Shown here: positions 22,128 to 34,242 of the stretch, piece by piece
Layout of the letters: each line of letters opens with the position of its first letter
Numbering within the stretch: position 1 is the first letter of the stretch
NCBI GenBank assembly: GCA_037367355.1
Contig: CM074703.1
Span: forward strand, 124,001-188,000
DNA from: Neoscytalidium dimidiatum
Lineage: Eukaryota; Ascomycota; Dothideomycetes; Botryosphaeriales; Botryosphaeriaceae
Direction of reading: 5' to 3'
Length of the DNA: 64,000 bases
Translations under genes and position numbers: made by a program
Notes under the pieces: generated by a model
The model's database searches: none
What the model saw: only the letters and a program-made list of their open reading frames with translations
What the model was told of the DNA's origin: nothing

Positions 22128-25021
22128 ATGTACAACGCCCACCGCGGCATGGTCCCCGGCGCGCAGCCCAACCGCCTGCAGGAGCTGCTCGACCAGATCC
22201 GCCAGGAGTTTGAGAATGAGGCTGGCCGCGCCGGCGAAATGGAGCGCCAGCGTGAGTTTGCTCCAGCTCCCTTTTGTTGCTGCACATGCGTTTGTCGCCC
22301 CCGGCAGCCTGACGCGTCTTTGCGCCTGTGGGCTGTCCTGCTCTTTTTTGCTCTGGGATCGCAAACGCCCATCCGTATGAAGAGCGCGCTATTCCCCGCC
22401 TGTTCTCCCAAAATCGACGCGTTTGAATCCTTTCCCTTGAGCCCGAATGGGCCGCACTCACGATATCCACGCGTTGCGGACTGATGCTAACTTCCTTCGC
22501 AAAGTCGCCGCTCAGCTGCAGGAGATGGATCTTGTGCGCACCAAGATCTACCAATTGGAACAGGCGCAAATCGCCATGAAGACCAAGTATGTGGCATGAT
22601 CTCCAGGACCCGCTCTTATCTAACCTTGCATTGCCAGGTACGAGGAGGAGCTTGCGCGCCTGCAGCGACAGCTCGACGCGGCCGGCGGTCCGTCCCACTC
22701 TTCTCACGTTAGCGGCTCCCAGCATGGTGGCCCCTCTCAGCCGCCGCCTGCTATCGGACATGGTCAAGGCACTTTGTTTGGTGGTATAATGGCAGGAGCA
22801 GGAGGACAAGGTGGACCCGGCCTGGCACCTCCTCCGCAGGAGTCACAGCAGCCTCAAGGCCTTCCTCATGGCGCGCCTCAGGGTCCTCCAGGCCTCAATC
22901 CTCCTCCGGGTCCGCCGCAACATCCCTTCGGTGGGTACCAACCTGGTCCTGGCGGCGTCAACGGTAGGCAGATCCCTCCGAATCCATATGCGGATGGCCG
23001 TGAGAACCCCGTTCGATTTACATCTTTCGGATCTTCAAATGGCTGGCAATTGCCTCGCGTTGGATGCGCGAGCTCCTGTTTCCCAGACGTTTGGCGCCCA
23101 AATTTGCAGGCACTGCTTCTAACCCGATTTTATAGGTTATGGCCCCCAGGGCGCGCCGCAGCCTACTGCATCTCCCGGTCCTGGTAAGCCCAGGCCTGCC
23201 CGTGGTCCTCCTGGCCCTCCTACTCCTCAGCAGAACTCGGCCGCTCCCTACCCCGGATCCCCGCAGGTTCCTCGCCCCACTCCCCCACCCAGCCAGCTCC
23301 ATGAACCGCCGAATGCCCTGGCTACGACGATCCCCAATGTTGGAAACACTCTGGCTGAGCTGGATCCTGAGCATGTCGATGAGAGGTTCAAGAGGGAAGG
23401 CCAAGATTGGTTTGCCATCTTCAACCCTCGCGTTCGTCGTGTGCTGGACGTCAACTTGGTCCATACCCTGCCCCACCAGAGCGTTGTGTGCTGTGTCCGC
23501 TTCAGCGCCGATGGTCGCTATGTCGCCACGGGCTGCAACCGCTCTGCTCAGATTTTTGACGTTCAGACCGGTCAGCTGCGTGCTCACCTTCAGGATTCCT
23601 CTCTCGGGGAGGAAGGCGATCTTTACATTCGCAGTGTTTGCTTCAGTCCGGATGGCAAATACCTTGCTACTGGTGCTGAGGATAAGATTATCAGGGTATG
23701 TAAGGAAGCGTTAAGTTCTTAGATTGGACGCTAATGAGATAAAGGTCTGGGATATTGAGACGCGCCAAATCAGACACCAGTTTTCGGGTCACGATCAGGA
23801 TATCTACTCCCTGGATTTCGCTCGCAACGGCCGTCTTATCGCTTCTGGAAGCGGGGACCGCACTGTGCGTCTCTGGGATATTAGCACCAACCAGCAGGTG
23901 TTGCAACTCTCCATCGAAGACGGTGTCACCACCGTTGCGATCTCGCCCGACAACCGCTTTGTCGCCGCCGGTTCTCTCGACAAGAGCGTTCGCGTCTGGG
24001 ATACGAGCAGTGGTTACCTTGTTGAGCGTTTGGAGGGCGACGTTGGCCACAAGGACAGCGTTTACTCGGTCGCTTTCGCGCCGAACGGCAAGGACCTTGT
24101 CAGTGGTTCACTCGACAAAACCATCAAGATGTGGGAGCTCTCGACGCCGCCACGCAACATTCCGGGTTCCGGACCGAAGGGTGGCAAGTGTATCAAGACC
24201 TTCGAGGGTCATAAGGTGAGAAGAAAGATGTACTTCTCAAGATCCATGAATATTTCTGACACACAATCTTAGGATTTTGTTCTCTCTGTTGCGCTGACTC
24301 CGGATGGTTCGTGGGTGCTCTCTGGTTCCAAGGACAGGGGTGTGCAGTTCTGGGACCCAATTACTGGTGTCGCCCAGCTCATGCTTCAGGGCCACAAGAA
24401 CTCTGGTATGTCGCTTAACATTTTTGGATTCTTGACTTCGCTATTCGTGGTCCTGCTGACCGGGCCTCCAACAGTTATCTCCGTTGCCCCCAGCCCCACG
24501 GGCAACCTGTTCGCTACGGGTAGCGGCGACATGCGCGCAAGAATCTGGAGGTACGTAAAAGTATAGATATCATCTCAGCGGGCACGGCAACCTCTGTCTC
24601 GTCCGTCTACCCCCACGATGACGCGGAAATAATGCTGTGGCGTCCTTGAGTTATTTTGTCACAACACAGACAATCATTATCTTGATTGCAACGCTCTTTA
24701 TCTTCGCCTTGGGAGCACGCAATGATGGTATTCGATGGGTTGGCGGTGGCTTGCTTTAGTCTCAATCGCTAGAGGATCTTCACGCATGACATCCCTCCGT
24801 CACATCGCCTCAGCAAGCCATTGGGGTGTGGTGCCGCTGCGCCTCACCTTACACAAGGTCATGCACGCGCCGCCCCGCCCCGCGCGGCACCGCGCAGCAC
24901 CTTTCCCCTTATCGCCAGTTTTACCCGATTGATACACAAGCACTGCTTTTTCCCGGGAGTCTGACACATGGCTAACGATTACTGCACTTACAGTTACGAG
25001 ACATATCGCGGACCGCAGTGA
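22128..25021 (+). CDS. tup1: Tup1/RCO-1/RcoA transcriptional corepressor, WD40, 8 exons
   Basis: Nuclear corepressor that works with Ssn6/Cyc8 to silence glucose-, development- and stress-regulated genes. Introns: 22252-22504, 22587-22637, 23000-23135, 23696-23744, 24216-24272, 24406-24474, 24551-24993; 1,836 nt, 611 residues. Seen: the Tup_N tetramerisation helix ([18 protein letters not shown], then [20 protein letters not shown]), a long Pro/Gly/Gln linker, the DWFAIFNP segment before the propeller, and seven WD repeats, such as [31 protein letters not shown] and [13 protein letters not shown]. Two uncertainties: intron 3 could start at 22964 instead of 23000 (both keep frame), and the 443-nt last intron, if retained, ends the protein with RIWRYVKV at 24566 instead of [12 protein letters not shown]. 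The branch-point-like GCTAAC at 24971 favours splicing. Confidence 0.93.
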
Positions 25022-27321
25022 GAGACTCAAGCCACTCTCACAAGCGAATAAGACGTGTTTCCTCGCATCGCAGAAATCTGCAACCCACCCACCATCCCTC
25101 GCGTGGGGGAAGCAGGAATCAAGGTGTCACTACGGATTGTACGTACGCCCTGTTGTGGCTTGTGAATTTTGATGACAAGACGGCACCAAGGAAAGGGAAC
25201 CAAAAAAAAAAAATTAAGGGCCTGGGGGTCGGACACGAACGCCAGTAACGACCTTCGGTTTCACGACATTTTTTCGTTGTTGTCCGCTTGTTACACCACA
25301 AGCTGAAGATGAAATTAATGTAGGGAGGGAACCAGCAGAGGATGCAGGGAGTATTAGGGGAAATCATGGGTCTTGCACCGGGCTGCTCCGCTTGTAACTT
25401 ATTCCTCTTGTCGTTGTTGCACTTCTTTTTCTCCTTTGCCTTCTTTTTGCCCCTCGAGTGTCTACTGTAGGGTGTGCCCGTGCGCGTGTGGAGTGGTTAT
25501 ATTATTATTCTTTCTCCCGAGACGTGGGGGAAGGTATGTGTGCACATTGACCTTTTTCTATTGCGCCGTTTTCTTCTGGAAGTATTTCGTCGAATTCAAA
25601 GCAAAGATTCTCCGATCTGGTCTCGATTGTCTTGCACGAAAGAATTCTGGAGAGTGTCATGTGCTTTTTACCCTTTGCCGGTGGGGACAGGTGGACAAGA
25701 GGGGAGAAAAATACGGCTTTTTGTTCATGCTTTTTCTCTCTTTGCGTCTGTTCGTAGTTTAGCCGGGAGAGTGGAATGCTTGATTCGTTACGTGTGTTAG
25801 TGTGTGGCACTTTCGGTCTTACTAGTGGATGTTGTGTACCCCCCTCCTCTCTAATCTTTCTTTTTTTTTCTCTTCTGGTTTCTGCTGTGGCTTGTTATAT
25901 GCGGTGCTACACGCGGGGTAGAAGCTCGTTCCGTTGCGTGGATGGAGCGGGGCTCGGGCCATCTCCCTTTTGTTAGCATTGTTCTTCTCAGATCGAGGTC
26001 AGTCGAAGAGCTTCGCACCCCCTGCTGAGATGTTAGTCAGGCGATCAGAAAGCGGTATTTGCCTTTGGTCTGGTCTGGGGGCCGGAAAGTGCGCTCGAGC
26101 TGCTACTACGGCTGCTCATATTGCGTTGCTCTCTGAGGTCGTATCGGGAAAGCCGCAAAGGACATGAGCTTCGGTTGAGGTGGGCACAGTGTTACTTTCC
26201 AGCCCGGATATATCTGTCCGTCACTGTTCCTCCCTGCATTTTCAAGTCAAAATGGGTTGTACAGAGTCTTTAGTGTATGAGATGGTCTGTGCAACATGCT
26301 TCCTGAAAGGACACTTGAAGATTTCTGAATGGAAGCTTCAGCAGGGCAACGAGGTACTCGAGGCTGGGATGGTTTACAAATCTAACTTTACTACCAGTAT
26401 GATCAAGCTGTTGATTCGTGCTCCTTCTTTGCAAATGCTGCAGCCCCAATGATGCACATCTGACTATTCCATCCTGCTTCTGATGATAAGGCGGACACCC
26501 TCATCGCTCCTTTAGACTTAATAAATCCTAGACCGGAATGGACAATTGGAGTAAACCTCCTTATCAAGCTCTGAACGCTGAAGTAAACCTCGGTTATGGT
26601 CACAAAGGCCCTCACCGCCTGGCGAACGACGTCTCCACCACAGAGCGATTCCATTTGCGAATCATTTCTACAGTCCTCTCAAAAACTTGTTTTCAGTAAA
26701 AGAACGATATCACTACTACACGACGCGCTTTCCGGGTTCACCATGAAAACGAACATTATTATGAATAGTACCTGGCAGGATAGTTCACAGGACATGTCTC
26801 TGCGGACACGGTAAAATAGTTGAAACGCGGCAGCGGCAGCGCTGGAGCGGATACCGTGTTAAAGGAGGTTGCACCTAAGTACCGCGATGCGTTGAGGATT
26901 CTTCTCTCTATCTCTTGATACTCGTTCATAAATCACCTTGTGAATCGCAGTATATTGAATCAACTGAACGGGCGATGTGGCGCACTTACAGGAGGCATTG
27001 ATGCTGGTTAACGGCAGCGGTCTGGGCTGTGCAGAAAAATGAAAAAAAAAAAAGAAAGAGGACTCACGAAAATTACAGCTGGGAGCGCTGCAGCTGATTT
27101 CTGTATATTTCATTACGTATGTACACTGTTTTCAAATCCAAGGATTGAACGCGATTCCAGCAAGAGCGCTTGTCATGTTATCCACAATGGTATCAAAACT
27201 AAAAGCCAGAAAAATGGGAGAAGCACTCCCAGGTCCTCGCCCTCATGCATCCTCGCCTGAACACCGTACTTCTGACCAACGGTACAAATGGTTGTCTCTG
27301 AGTCTAGCCTTCACCGCTCAC
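25022..27321. other. 2.3-kb gap between convergent tup1 and HPP genes
   Basis: No gene is seen. T- and C/T-rich plus-strand sequence at 25,380-25,900 suits a long tup1 3' untranslated region. An A-run lies at 25202-25211 and another at 27040-27053. Confidence 0.45.
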
Positions 27322-27592
27322 TTAAGAATCTTCATGTGACTTGCGCGACTTGAGGGAAGGCAGCATGCCCCGGCTCGACCGATACGTGCCATTGGAATCC
27401 GGTTCCGACGGCGCCTCGGAACGGTCATAGTAGTGCCGGTCCTCGTTCCGCAGCCTGCTCCGCAGCATCTCGACCAACTGGGACTCGACCGGGCCGAGAC
27501 CGAAGCCTTCCGGGATGACGATGCGGTCCTCCGTGATGAGGATTTTGCGGGCACCCTCCCCCGATCCGGGATGACGGTTGCGGGTCCCTTCC

Positions 27593-27629
<37 letters not shown>

Positions 27630-28417
27630 TATTGTTGTCGTTGTCTCGTGCTGGTGCGCTCTCGATGTCGGGTTTCCGTTGCTTGCCAACCTCTCGCGGC
27701 GTCCACCAGAAGATGGGATACTGACGCTGAACGTTGTTCGTGATCAGGGCTACGCCGAGCATGAGGAGGGAGCCTATCAAGACGATTGGCACGAACATCC
27801 AGCCCAAGTCCCCGACGGTAGGGTCCGTGGCGGCGAGGATGGCGGTCGCGCCTCCGGGAGGATAGACGGTGTTGGTCATGGTCATCACGAAGGACGCGAC
27901 GCCGCAGCAGAGCGGGCCGGCCAGCCAGCGGTGGTCGGCGAAGGAAGGGCTGAGCATGAAGAGCTTGGCGACACCGACGCCGGAGATGGCGGCGAGGGCG
28001 TTGCCGACGACGGCGTTGCGCGGCTGCGCGAGCGGCGAGTAGATCACGTTGTAGTTCAGGACGGCTGCGGCTCCCTGTCCGTTCGGAGTGACGGCCGATT
28101 AGCTACGACTTGCATGCAGGGAAGGATGGAGTAGTGATTCCCGTGCGTACCAGGCTTGCGACGATCACGGGCGGGTTGTATTGGGAGATGCCCGGACTGA
28201 ACTTGTAGACGGCCGTTACGGCTGTCAGGCCGCAGAAGGCTCCGACGAGGGCCCATGTTGCTATGATGATGTTGCCAACTTGTGATGCGGGAGCATCTCG
28301 GTACCCGAGGAAGCGAGATAGGGGCTTGGGAAGACGAGAGAGGCGGGAGTGGGGTATGAAGCGGTTGAGGTAGTCGTCAATATCGAAGTGTACATCCTTG
28401 GCGGCCGGCAGCTTCAT
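27322..28417 (-). CDS. HPP-family integral membrane protein, 2 exons
   Basis: Membrane protein of the HPP family, probably four spans; plant and cyanobacterial members have been linked to nitrite transport, but no role is settled in fungi. Exon 1 is 28151-28417 and exon 2 is 27322-28074; 339 residues. Seen: the fungal lead-in DIDDYLNRFIPHSRL, the first span after ASQVGNIIIATWALVGAFCG, the joined GAAAVLNY and SPLAQPRNAVVGNALAA block, and YPPGGATAILAA, the variant of the HPPGG signature that names the family. After the last span comes a hydrophilic tail with an Asn/Asp run of about 16 residues encoded by a GTC/GAC microsatellite (27598-27629), then a second conserved-looking segment (ILITEDRIVIPEGFG). 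It is convergent with tup1. Confidence 0.85.
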
Positions 28418-29340
28418 GTTGCTGCAGCTGATTCAATTGGCATGAGGGGATGAGTGAGAGAGGGGCAGTGGTTCAAAAAAGAGGAACAAGAAAGGAGCAA
28501 GGAGGACGGAGGACAACCATGCGGCTGTTCTGTCGCCATCCTCTTACAGAAGATGTCAAAGACAACCATCGTTTCCCTCCAGAATGCGGAGAAAACGCGG
28601 ATCCCCTCCTCCAAAACGACCGAAATAGCCTCGAGACAGTTCCGTCGTAGCCGTGTTTCGTCTTGCGTGGATGCGTGGATGCGTTTGCTGCAAGCTAGAC
28701 CGCCGCCTCAGCGGGGAACGGCAGCTCGATTGTTCAACCAGACACATCGGCGCTTGCGATGGCGCAAGTGCTAATCCCAGACTCTTTCCTTTGTGCGTTC
28801 CGAATCATTGCAAGTGAAGGACGCGATGACGCGCAGGGAGGGCGAATTGACAAATGACGTGGGAGCATCGTCGTCAACGTGACCATCCTGCTGAACTTTG
28901 GGCCTTTTCCATAACGTAACAAAATCGTAATTGAGAGGTCCGTTCCCCATGCTCGAAATCGGTTTCTCCGCGCAGGTGAAAGCCGCTTGAAAATCTGGGG
29001 CAAATTCGCTGTGTTCTCGAGCCAAAACAACAGGCCAAAACGGGGGTCTGTATAGCACGCGTGGTGTTGAGCTTGTAATTGATATCCGCCCCGTTCATAG
29101 ATATGGGGCTCCACACTTAGCGTAGGAGAATGCAGAGATAAGGGAGATGGAATTGCCCAATCATCGTTGGGCTTGCGGTAAGTCCCACTGGTCAGAGGAG
29201 CTAGTGAAGAAGTTTGAGTACTTCCGCGGAGATTGTAACCTAGGATCTTGGGACTATATATTTCCAATACGCGACCCAATCTCCTACGACTAAGGTGTCT
29301 CGGATACCTGGAACAGAGAAGGTCGATAGATCTTCACACC
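28418..29340. other. Intergenic upstream of the HPP gene
   Basis: No gene is seen. Short open stretches on the minus strand (28734-29279) show no domain. It presumably contains the HPP promoter. Confidence 0.45.
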
Positions 29341-29445
29341 GTCTCTGTGGTCTAGTCGGTTATGACGTCGGTCTCATATCTATGATATGACTTCTTCACA
29401 GGAGAAGCGATCCGAAGGTCCGCAGTTCGATTCTGCGTAGGGACA
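29341..29445 (+). tRNA. tRNA-Met (anticodon CAT), elongator type, with intron
   Basis: The cloverleaf is readable: acceptor strands GTCTCTG (29341-29347) and TAGGGAC (29438-29444) pair with two G-T wobbles, discriminator A at 29445; D-arm with GTC/GAC; anticodon stem TCGG/CCGA around CTCATA; T-arm CGCAG-TTCGATT-CTGCG. The anticodon CAT is at 29375-29377. A 31-nt intron (29379-29409) sits one base 3' of the anticodon, the standard nuclear position. The anticodon-loop context CTCATAAT...CCGAAGG matches elongator rather than initiator Met. Confidence 0.9.
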
Positions 29446-29447
29446 AC

Positions 29448-29456
29448 TTTTTTTTT
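29448..29456 (+). terminator. RNA polymerase III T-run after the tRNA
   Basis: A run of eight or nine T residues begins 2-3 nt after the tRNA 3' end, as expected for Pol III termination. Confidence 0.85.
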
Positions 29457-29909
29457 GGGCTGATCGGTAGTGTTTGCAGAGATCTTTTGGCTATTTGGAT
29501 GGGTGTAAGAGATAAAATTTGATTTAGGGCCGCAAGCGAGGGACTAGCGGGGAACTAATGATCAACTAGCTCCTCAAGAAAACCAGCCTGCTCCGAAGTC
29601 TTCCAACAGCATAAAGAGTAAAACCGCGTACAGAGCCGAAGCATTCATCCAATTACAAATGCGCAGGAAAGAAAAGTCCTTGTGACATTTACGTCTTTAC
29701 CACTACTTCAACGCCGTGTAGTTCGGTAAAAGCATGTTTCACTATTTGTACACAACCGTGTACCTTGGTAACGTCTTTCTCTAACCACTGTTCCGCTTGG
29801 CGCGCTTCTACAGAGAGTGCCATGATCTGCGTACTGTTTGTTGGTGCCATCGCGTAACCCATACGACTTTCTTCAGAGATATGTGAAAGCCTAGTAAGGC
29901 ACTAAGCGT
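29457..29909. other. Gap right of the tRNA
   Basis: No gene or motif is seen. The sequence is AT-richer than the conserved gene blocks. Confidence 0.4.
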
Positions 29910-30580
29910 TCAACTAGAGCAGAAAAATGAATCGGGGCATGAAAGTTCCGTGCTTCGTACGTCGATCTTCTGACGAAGCTGCAGCGCTACTTCGCCCATT
30001 TCACGGCGCCTCTTCTCGTGGAAAGACTCTGGGTATAGTAAACTCATCGCAATACCACGTGGCATCATCCCAAGTCGCCGGCGACACCTTATTTTCCATG
30101 AAGTTTCCCAAAGACTCCCACTGACTGTCATGCCGCATGAGCGGGAAGGTTCGAACACTGCCCCGATTTTGTCAGCAATATCTCGCCGTATGATGTTGCG
30201 TGATGAACCCGTGTCGAGTATATATAAACCTTTGTGAGAGCGCCACAACAGCATATATAGCTGTCGCTTTAAACCCCAAGATTTTTGTTTTGCGGTGGCG
30301 CGATTGTGGCGCAAGCCATTGTGCTTCCCGATATTTTGGTTTTCTACGATCTTGAGTCACTTGAGTAAAGTTGTATTTTAGCCAGGGGATGAAGTCGGCT
30401 CTGGCTTTGGCCAGACGTAGACACTGCAGCAATGCTCTACGTCAAAAGTGGCGCCATAATTAAGTCGCGCTTTGTCAGAGATTGTTTTCGTATATCCCTT
30501 GAGGCGAACTAAAGTTGGCTTACGAAGTCCGATTTCTCCGGATAGCAGGAGTGGCCGTTTAGAAGTGCTGTAGATCACTC
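29910..30580 (-). pseudogene. Retropepsin-like aspartyl protease relic
   Basis: The minus strand encodes LYILDTGSSRNIIRRDIADK, with the DTGSS active site (about 30201-30216) and the following hydrophobic and basic pattern of retropepsin-like domains in fungal retroelement-derived proteins. Flanking frames at 30172-30578 (minus) look like broken upstream coding sequence, but stops and frame changes separate them, and no reverse transcriptase, integrase or LTR is visible. It is best read as a decayed gag/protease-type fragment or a retropepsin-like host gene remnant. Identity rests on one motif. Confidence 0.45.
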
Positions 30581-33500
30581 ATGCTCAGGCTGTTTTCGCC
30601 ATACGTCCGCCCGCATTGTTGCCTGGCCTTCGTACGTTTCCACAATTCTCAATGTTTTAGGACTTCTTTTGATTTACGGAGGGGTTAGCATACAGGCATT
30701 TCGGTCTTATTGATCCTAGCTCAGTGACAAGCAACTCCCTGAATACCCTTTTTTGCCTTGACAGACTTGTCTTTTACCCAAAGCCTCTGGGTAAGGTCGT
30801 CCATTTCCTATTCATCAAGTTCGATGAGAATGTACTAATTAGTGAACACAATGTCAGCGAAGTTCAGAAAGTTCGCTAAGGGATTCTCGCCTGTCCGACT
30901 TCCCATTGCTGGATTGGGAGCTTCCTGGGGGCTACATACCATAATTAACATCACTTTGGCATTCTATTGCAGTATCGCAGGGAATTATTAGCGATTTACA
31001 GCCACTTGTCCACCTAGATATATTGACGTAGATGCCTCTATGTTGTAGAGTGGTTTCGCCGCTGTGTGGCCCGCATTCGGTCCCTTAAGGTGGTGCAGAA
31101 CCGTTTAACCGCGATACTCACGAACCCCTGGTACTGGTAGATCTTTAATATGCAAGTGAACTGGGAATATTTTCATTCAGAAGAGGAATTCACTCATTGG
31201 ATCTTGTTATGTACCAAGAGCGTAGGCGCAATATGCGCAGCACAATCGCCGAGTTAAAGACTACACTCAATGACATCTTTCATGCGACGTTCTTGCAAAC
31301 CTTCCGAATGACAGGCTCTGGAAATGTCACCATTCGCAGTAGCGCAAACGTCCAGATTGAGCTCTCCACTGCCATATGCAAGGGGGCGCCGAGGTTGATG
31401 TGGTTTGTATTCCCCATGAGTCTTATGTTGACGTACGAGTCACAAATATCACAGAATAGAAAGAAAATCAAATATTCCTCTCTTCCATAGCTAGCTGCAG
31501 AGAAGCATCCTTTGAAAAGAAGTGTGCATCATTTTGGGAAGTTGTTATTCAGTTTTTGGAGAACAGTTGACTGGAGCAAGATGAGACAAAGAACATTTGA
31601 GCTAATGATCATTCCAGTCGTTTCTATTGAGTTTGTGTGAGCGGAAAGATGTATATTTCAACCGTGAAGTGATTACATTACATTCAGATGCCTACTTCAA
31701 AAGCCTACAGAACATAATTGTAAAATGGCAATCAAGAGGCCTAGTTGGTCAAGGTAGTAGACATTGCGACTGGCAAAAGAGCTATCCGAGTGCTATCTTT
31801 AGCCTTTATTCAAATTGCTATTCACAACTTAGACTTAGATTTCTGTTGGGGTTCCGGTTATCTCGATCCATGGAGGGTCGCATCTCGGCAAGTCTGTCTT
31901 CGCCGAGCCTCTCGCTCGGCTGAGGGGGTTGCTGCTGCTGGTCTGGCCACGAATACCGAGGGCCAGTAAAGTTTGTGCTGTCGCTGCCGTTCCTGAGAGG
32001 AACAGTCATCAAGCACTGAGTCAGGTTGGTTCTCCGAGTAAGAGCAGAGGACCGGCAAGCAGAGTGGAAGAAGCAAGCAGAGAAATGATGCCTGGTGAGT
32101 ATGTATATACTGGGAATTGGCAGTATATTAGCGTCATTGAGTCTGATTGGGGCGCTACTGGCAATACAATGAACCATTAATTCTGGAACGTAACAACTGT
32201 AGATGACAGCGGTGGGGTTCTAGAGGCACAATACATTTTGCATTAAATCCATACTATTCCAGTACCCCTCTGCTCACTTCTCCTTCAGCACGAATTATTG
32301 CCAATGCCTCCATGAAGGAGGTAGGTGTTGTGGTGGGGATAGGAATGCCAACCCAAATGATTGATTTTGACGCTATCATATTCACTGCCTCTTCTGTATC
32401 CGAAGAATTTTCCCGGCTATATGCCATCATCGTATGCAGTTCAAGCGTATCATGCATCACGGTATTTCCCAAAGATACTTAATCCAATACTTACTCGAAC
32501 ACCATGTACTTAGCGCTAATGCGTTTCATTGGTACAAATATTCAGCATCACTACAGGGGGAAAACGCGTTTGAGTAGATGGTGGACAGCATTTATGAAGC
32601 GGAATCTAAGCAAATTGCTAAATCACCAGTGTCTTTGGTCGTATGTTTCCCTTTCTCGTATTTCGGCTTCCCAGAATGACAGTTTTCAGGCACAGGACAC
32701 AATTTCGCGCAAACGCACTGCCAACTTACGGTGAAGTGACGGTGCCGGAGGAAACATGAACGCGTTTAACGTGGTCACCGGAACCGCCGCACATTCACCC
32801 TTTCCCAGTGTCTACGGTAGTGCGCAGCTCGGAGTCTAGATTCCTACTTGAATCAAGCGTAATATATTCCGGAACGCCATCCGTAGACCGCTGAGCGGCC
32901 GATACCAAGTGTAGGTCCGAGGGAGGAATAAGTTCTTCATCGGATCTTGTTTTTCCCAATAACGTATGATTTCATCGGACGAAAGCAAGATGTCAATATC
33001 CGCGTATCGGATCTGCGTTTCACGTTGTGCAGACCAGCGTACCCACTGCGAATCGTCCATGATGTCTATCTCAAAATTCGATGTTGCCGGCACTAACGAC
33101 AATGGCGCCGGCGGCAGGGATGCAGTAGTCCACGCGGACGCGGACTTCTCCGCCGACGCGGATTCTCGGCTGCCTCATGGGTGGGATTCCGGAACGTTTT
33201 TCGGTATCACAATGATTGAGACCACAAGGGCCGGCTACCTACGGATGGCGTCGGACTGCGGTCTAGAATTACTTGGTTCTGAGTTTGCCGTTGTCAGCAA
33301 ATATGCGAAGGGCCGACTCTGGACCGAGACTCCCGAGGTCGAACGGATGGAGCCATGACTCGATTGAAAGTGAAGCTTAAGGATCGGGCCGTTCCTCCGG
33401 GAAGTATAGCGGCTGGCGAGGGCAACAGAAGCTCCTCCAGGGAGAATTCCGCGGAGAAGCGTTTCAGCCTGGAGGTCAAATGAATAGCAGTGGGTAAATA

Positions 33501-33900
33501 GAGCTGCCGGGAGGGGGGGAAAGGGCAGCGGAAGGACGTAGAGAAGGTTGTCTTCGGTTAGGCGAGAGGACTCGTCGGGAGGATTGATAGAATGGACCCC
33601 TAAGTGGGCTGACCTCAGCATCGCCTCTCGGGGGGAAAGGCGGGATCTACATCCAGAGATCTTAAGGCTGGTGTTAGCGCGGGTGGACACCGATCGTGGA
33701 CACAGCAGCGGCGTACACAGCGGACGTCTTCTTCACTGAGGACCAAATGGAGATGATGGATTGCCGAATCGGGAGAGCTTTGCCGAGCGGAACGGATGAC
33801 GGGTTGATGGTCAGGAGAGTCGGACGATGGGCTGGTCTGCTGGGGTCAGGATCAAGGGTCGGGTTGGTCACATTTCTGCTGTGGTCGGTCGTCGGAGGGT
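30581..33900. other. AT-richer gene-free region
   Basis: No gene is supported. One minus-strand frame at 32836-33102 (with EIDIMDDSQWVRWSAQRE and DILLSSDEIIRYWEKQDP) and a preceding frame around 33105-33185 (RIRVGGEVRVRVDYCIPAAG) look protein-like but lack any known domain, start or splice pattern. Confidence 0.45.
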
Positions 33901-34170
33901 GAAGAATGGATTCGGCAAGCCGGGAATTCTTTCATTTGGGGCGGATCCGCAACTGTGGGTCGTAGGGGATGGCCGTAGAGCGGATGAAAAGTCGAGCTTT
34001 CGTCCGGGCGATCAGCCGTCGGGTTGCGCAGCCGCTGGCGGTGGGCAGGGCTCGCGAAAGCATGCCATTGCGAGCAGGAATCGACAATGGCTGCGACAAG
34101 CCACGGCGGCGCAGGCGCCGATGTTGGGGCTGGACTTGCTGGCCGTGCTGGCCGTGCTGGCGGCGTTGCG

Positions 34171-34242
34171 GGACGGCGAGGACGGCGAGGACGAGGAGGA
34201 CGAGGAGGACGAGGAGGACGAGGAGGACGAGGAGGACGAAGG
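34171..34242 (+). repeat. 9-bp tandem repeat GGACGAGGA
   Basis: Two GGACGGCGA units are followed by about six GGACGAGGA units. Confidence 0.85.

Noticed and set aside
32836..33102. Minus-strand 88-codon protein-like frame
   Set aside because: Composition is plausible, but there is no domain, partner exon or start context; kept only as a note in the region entry.
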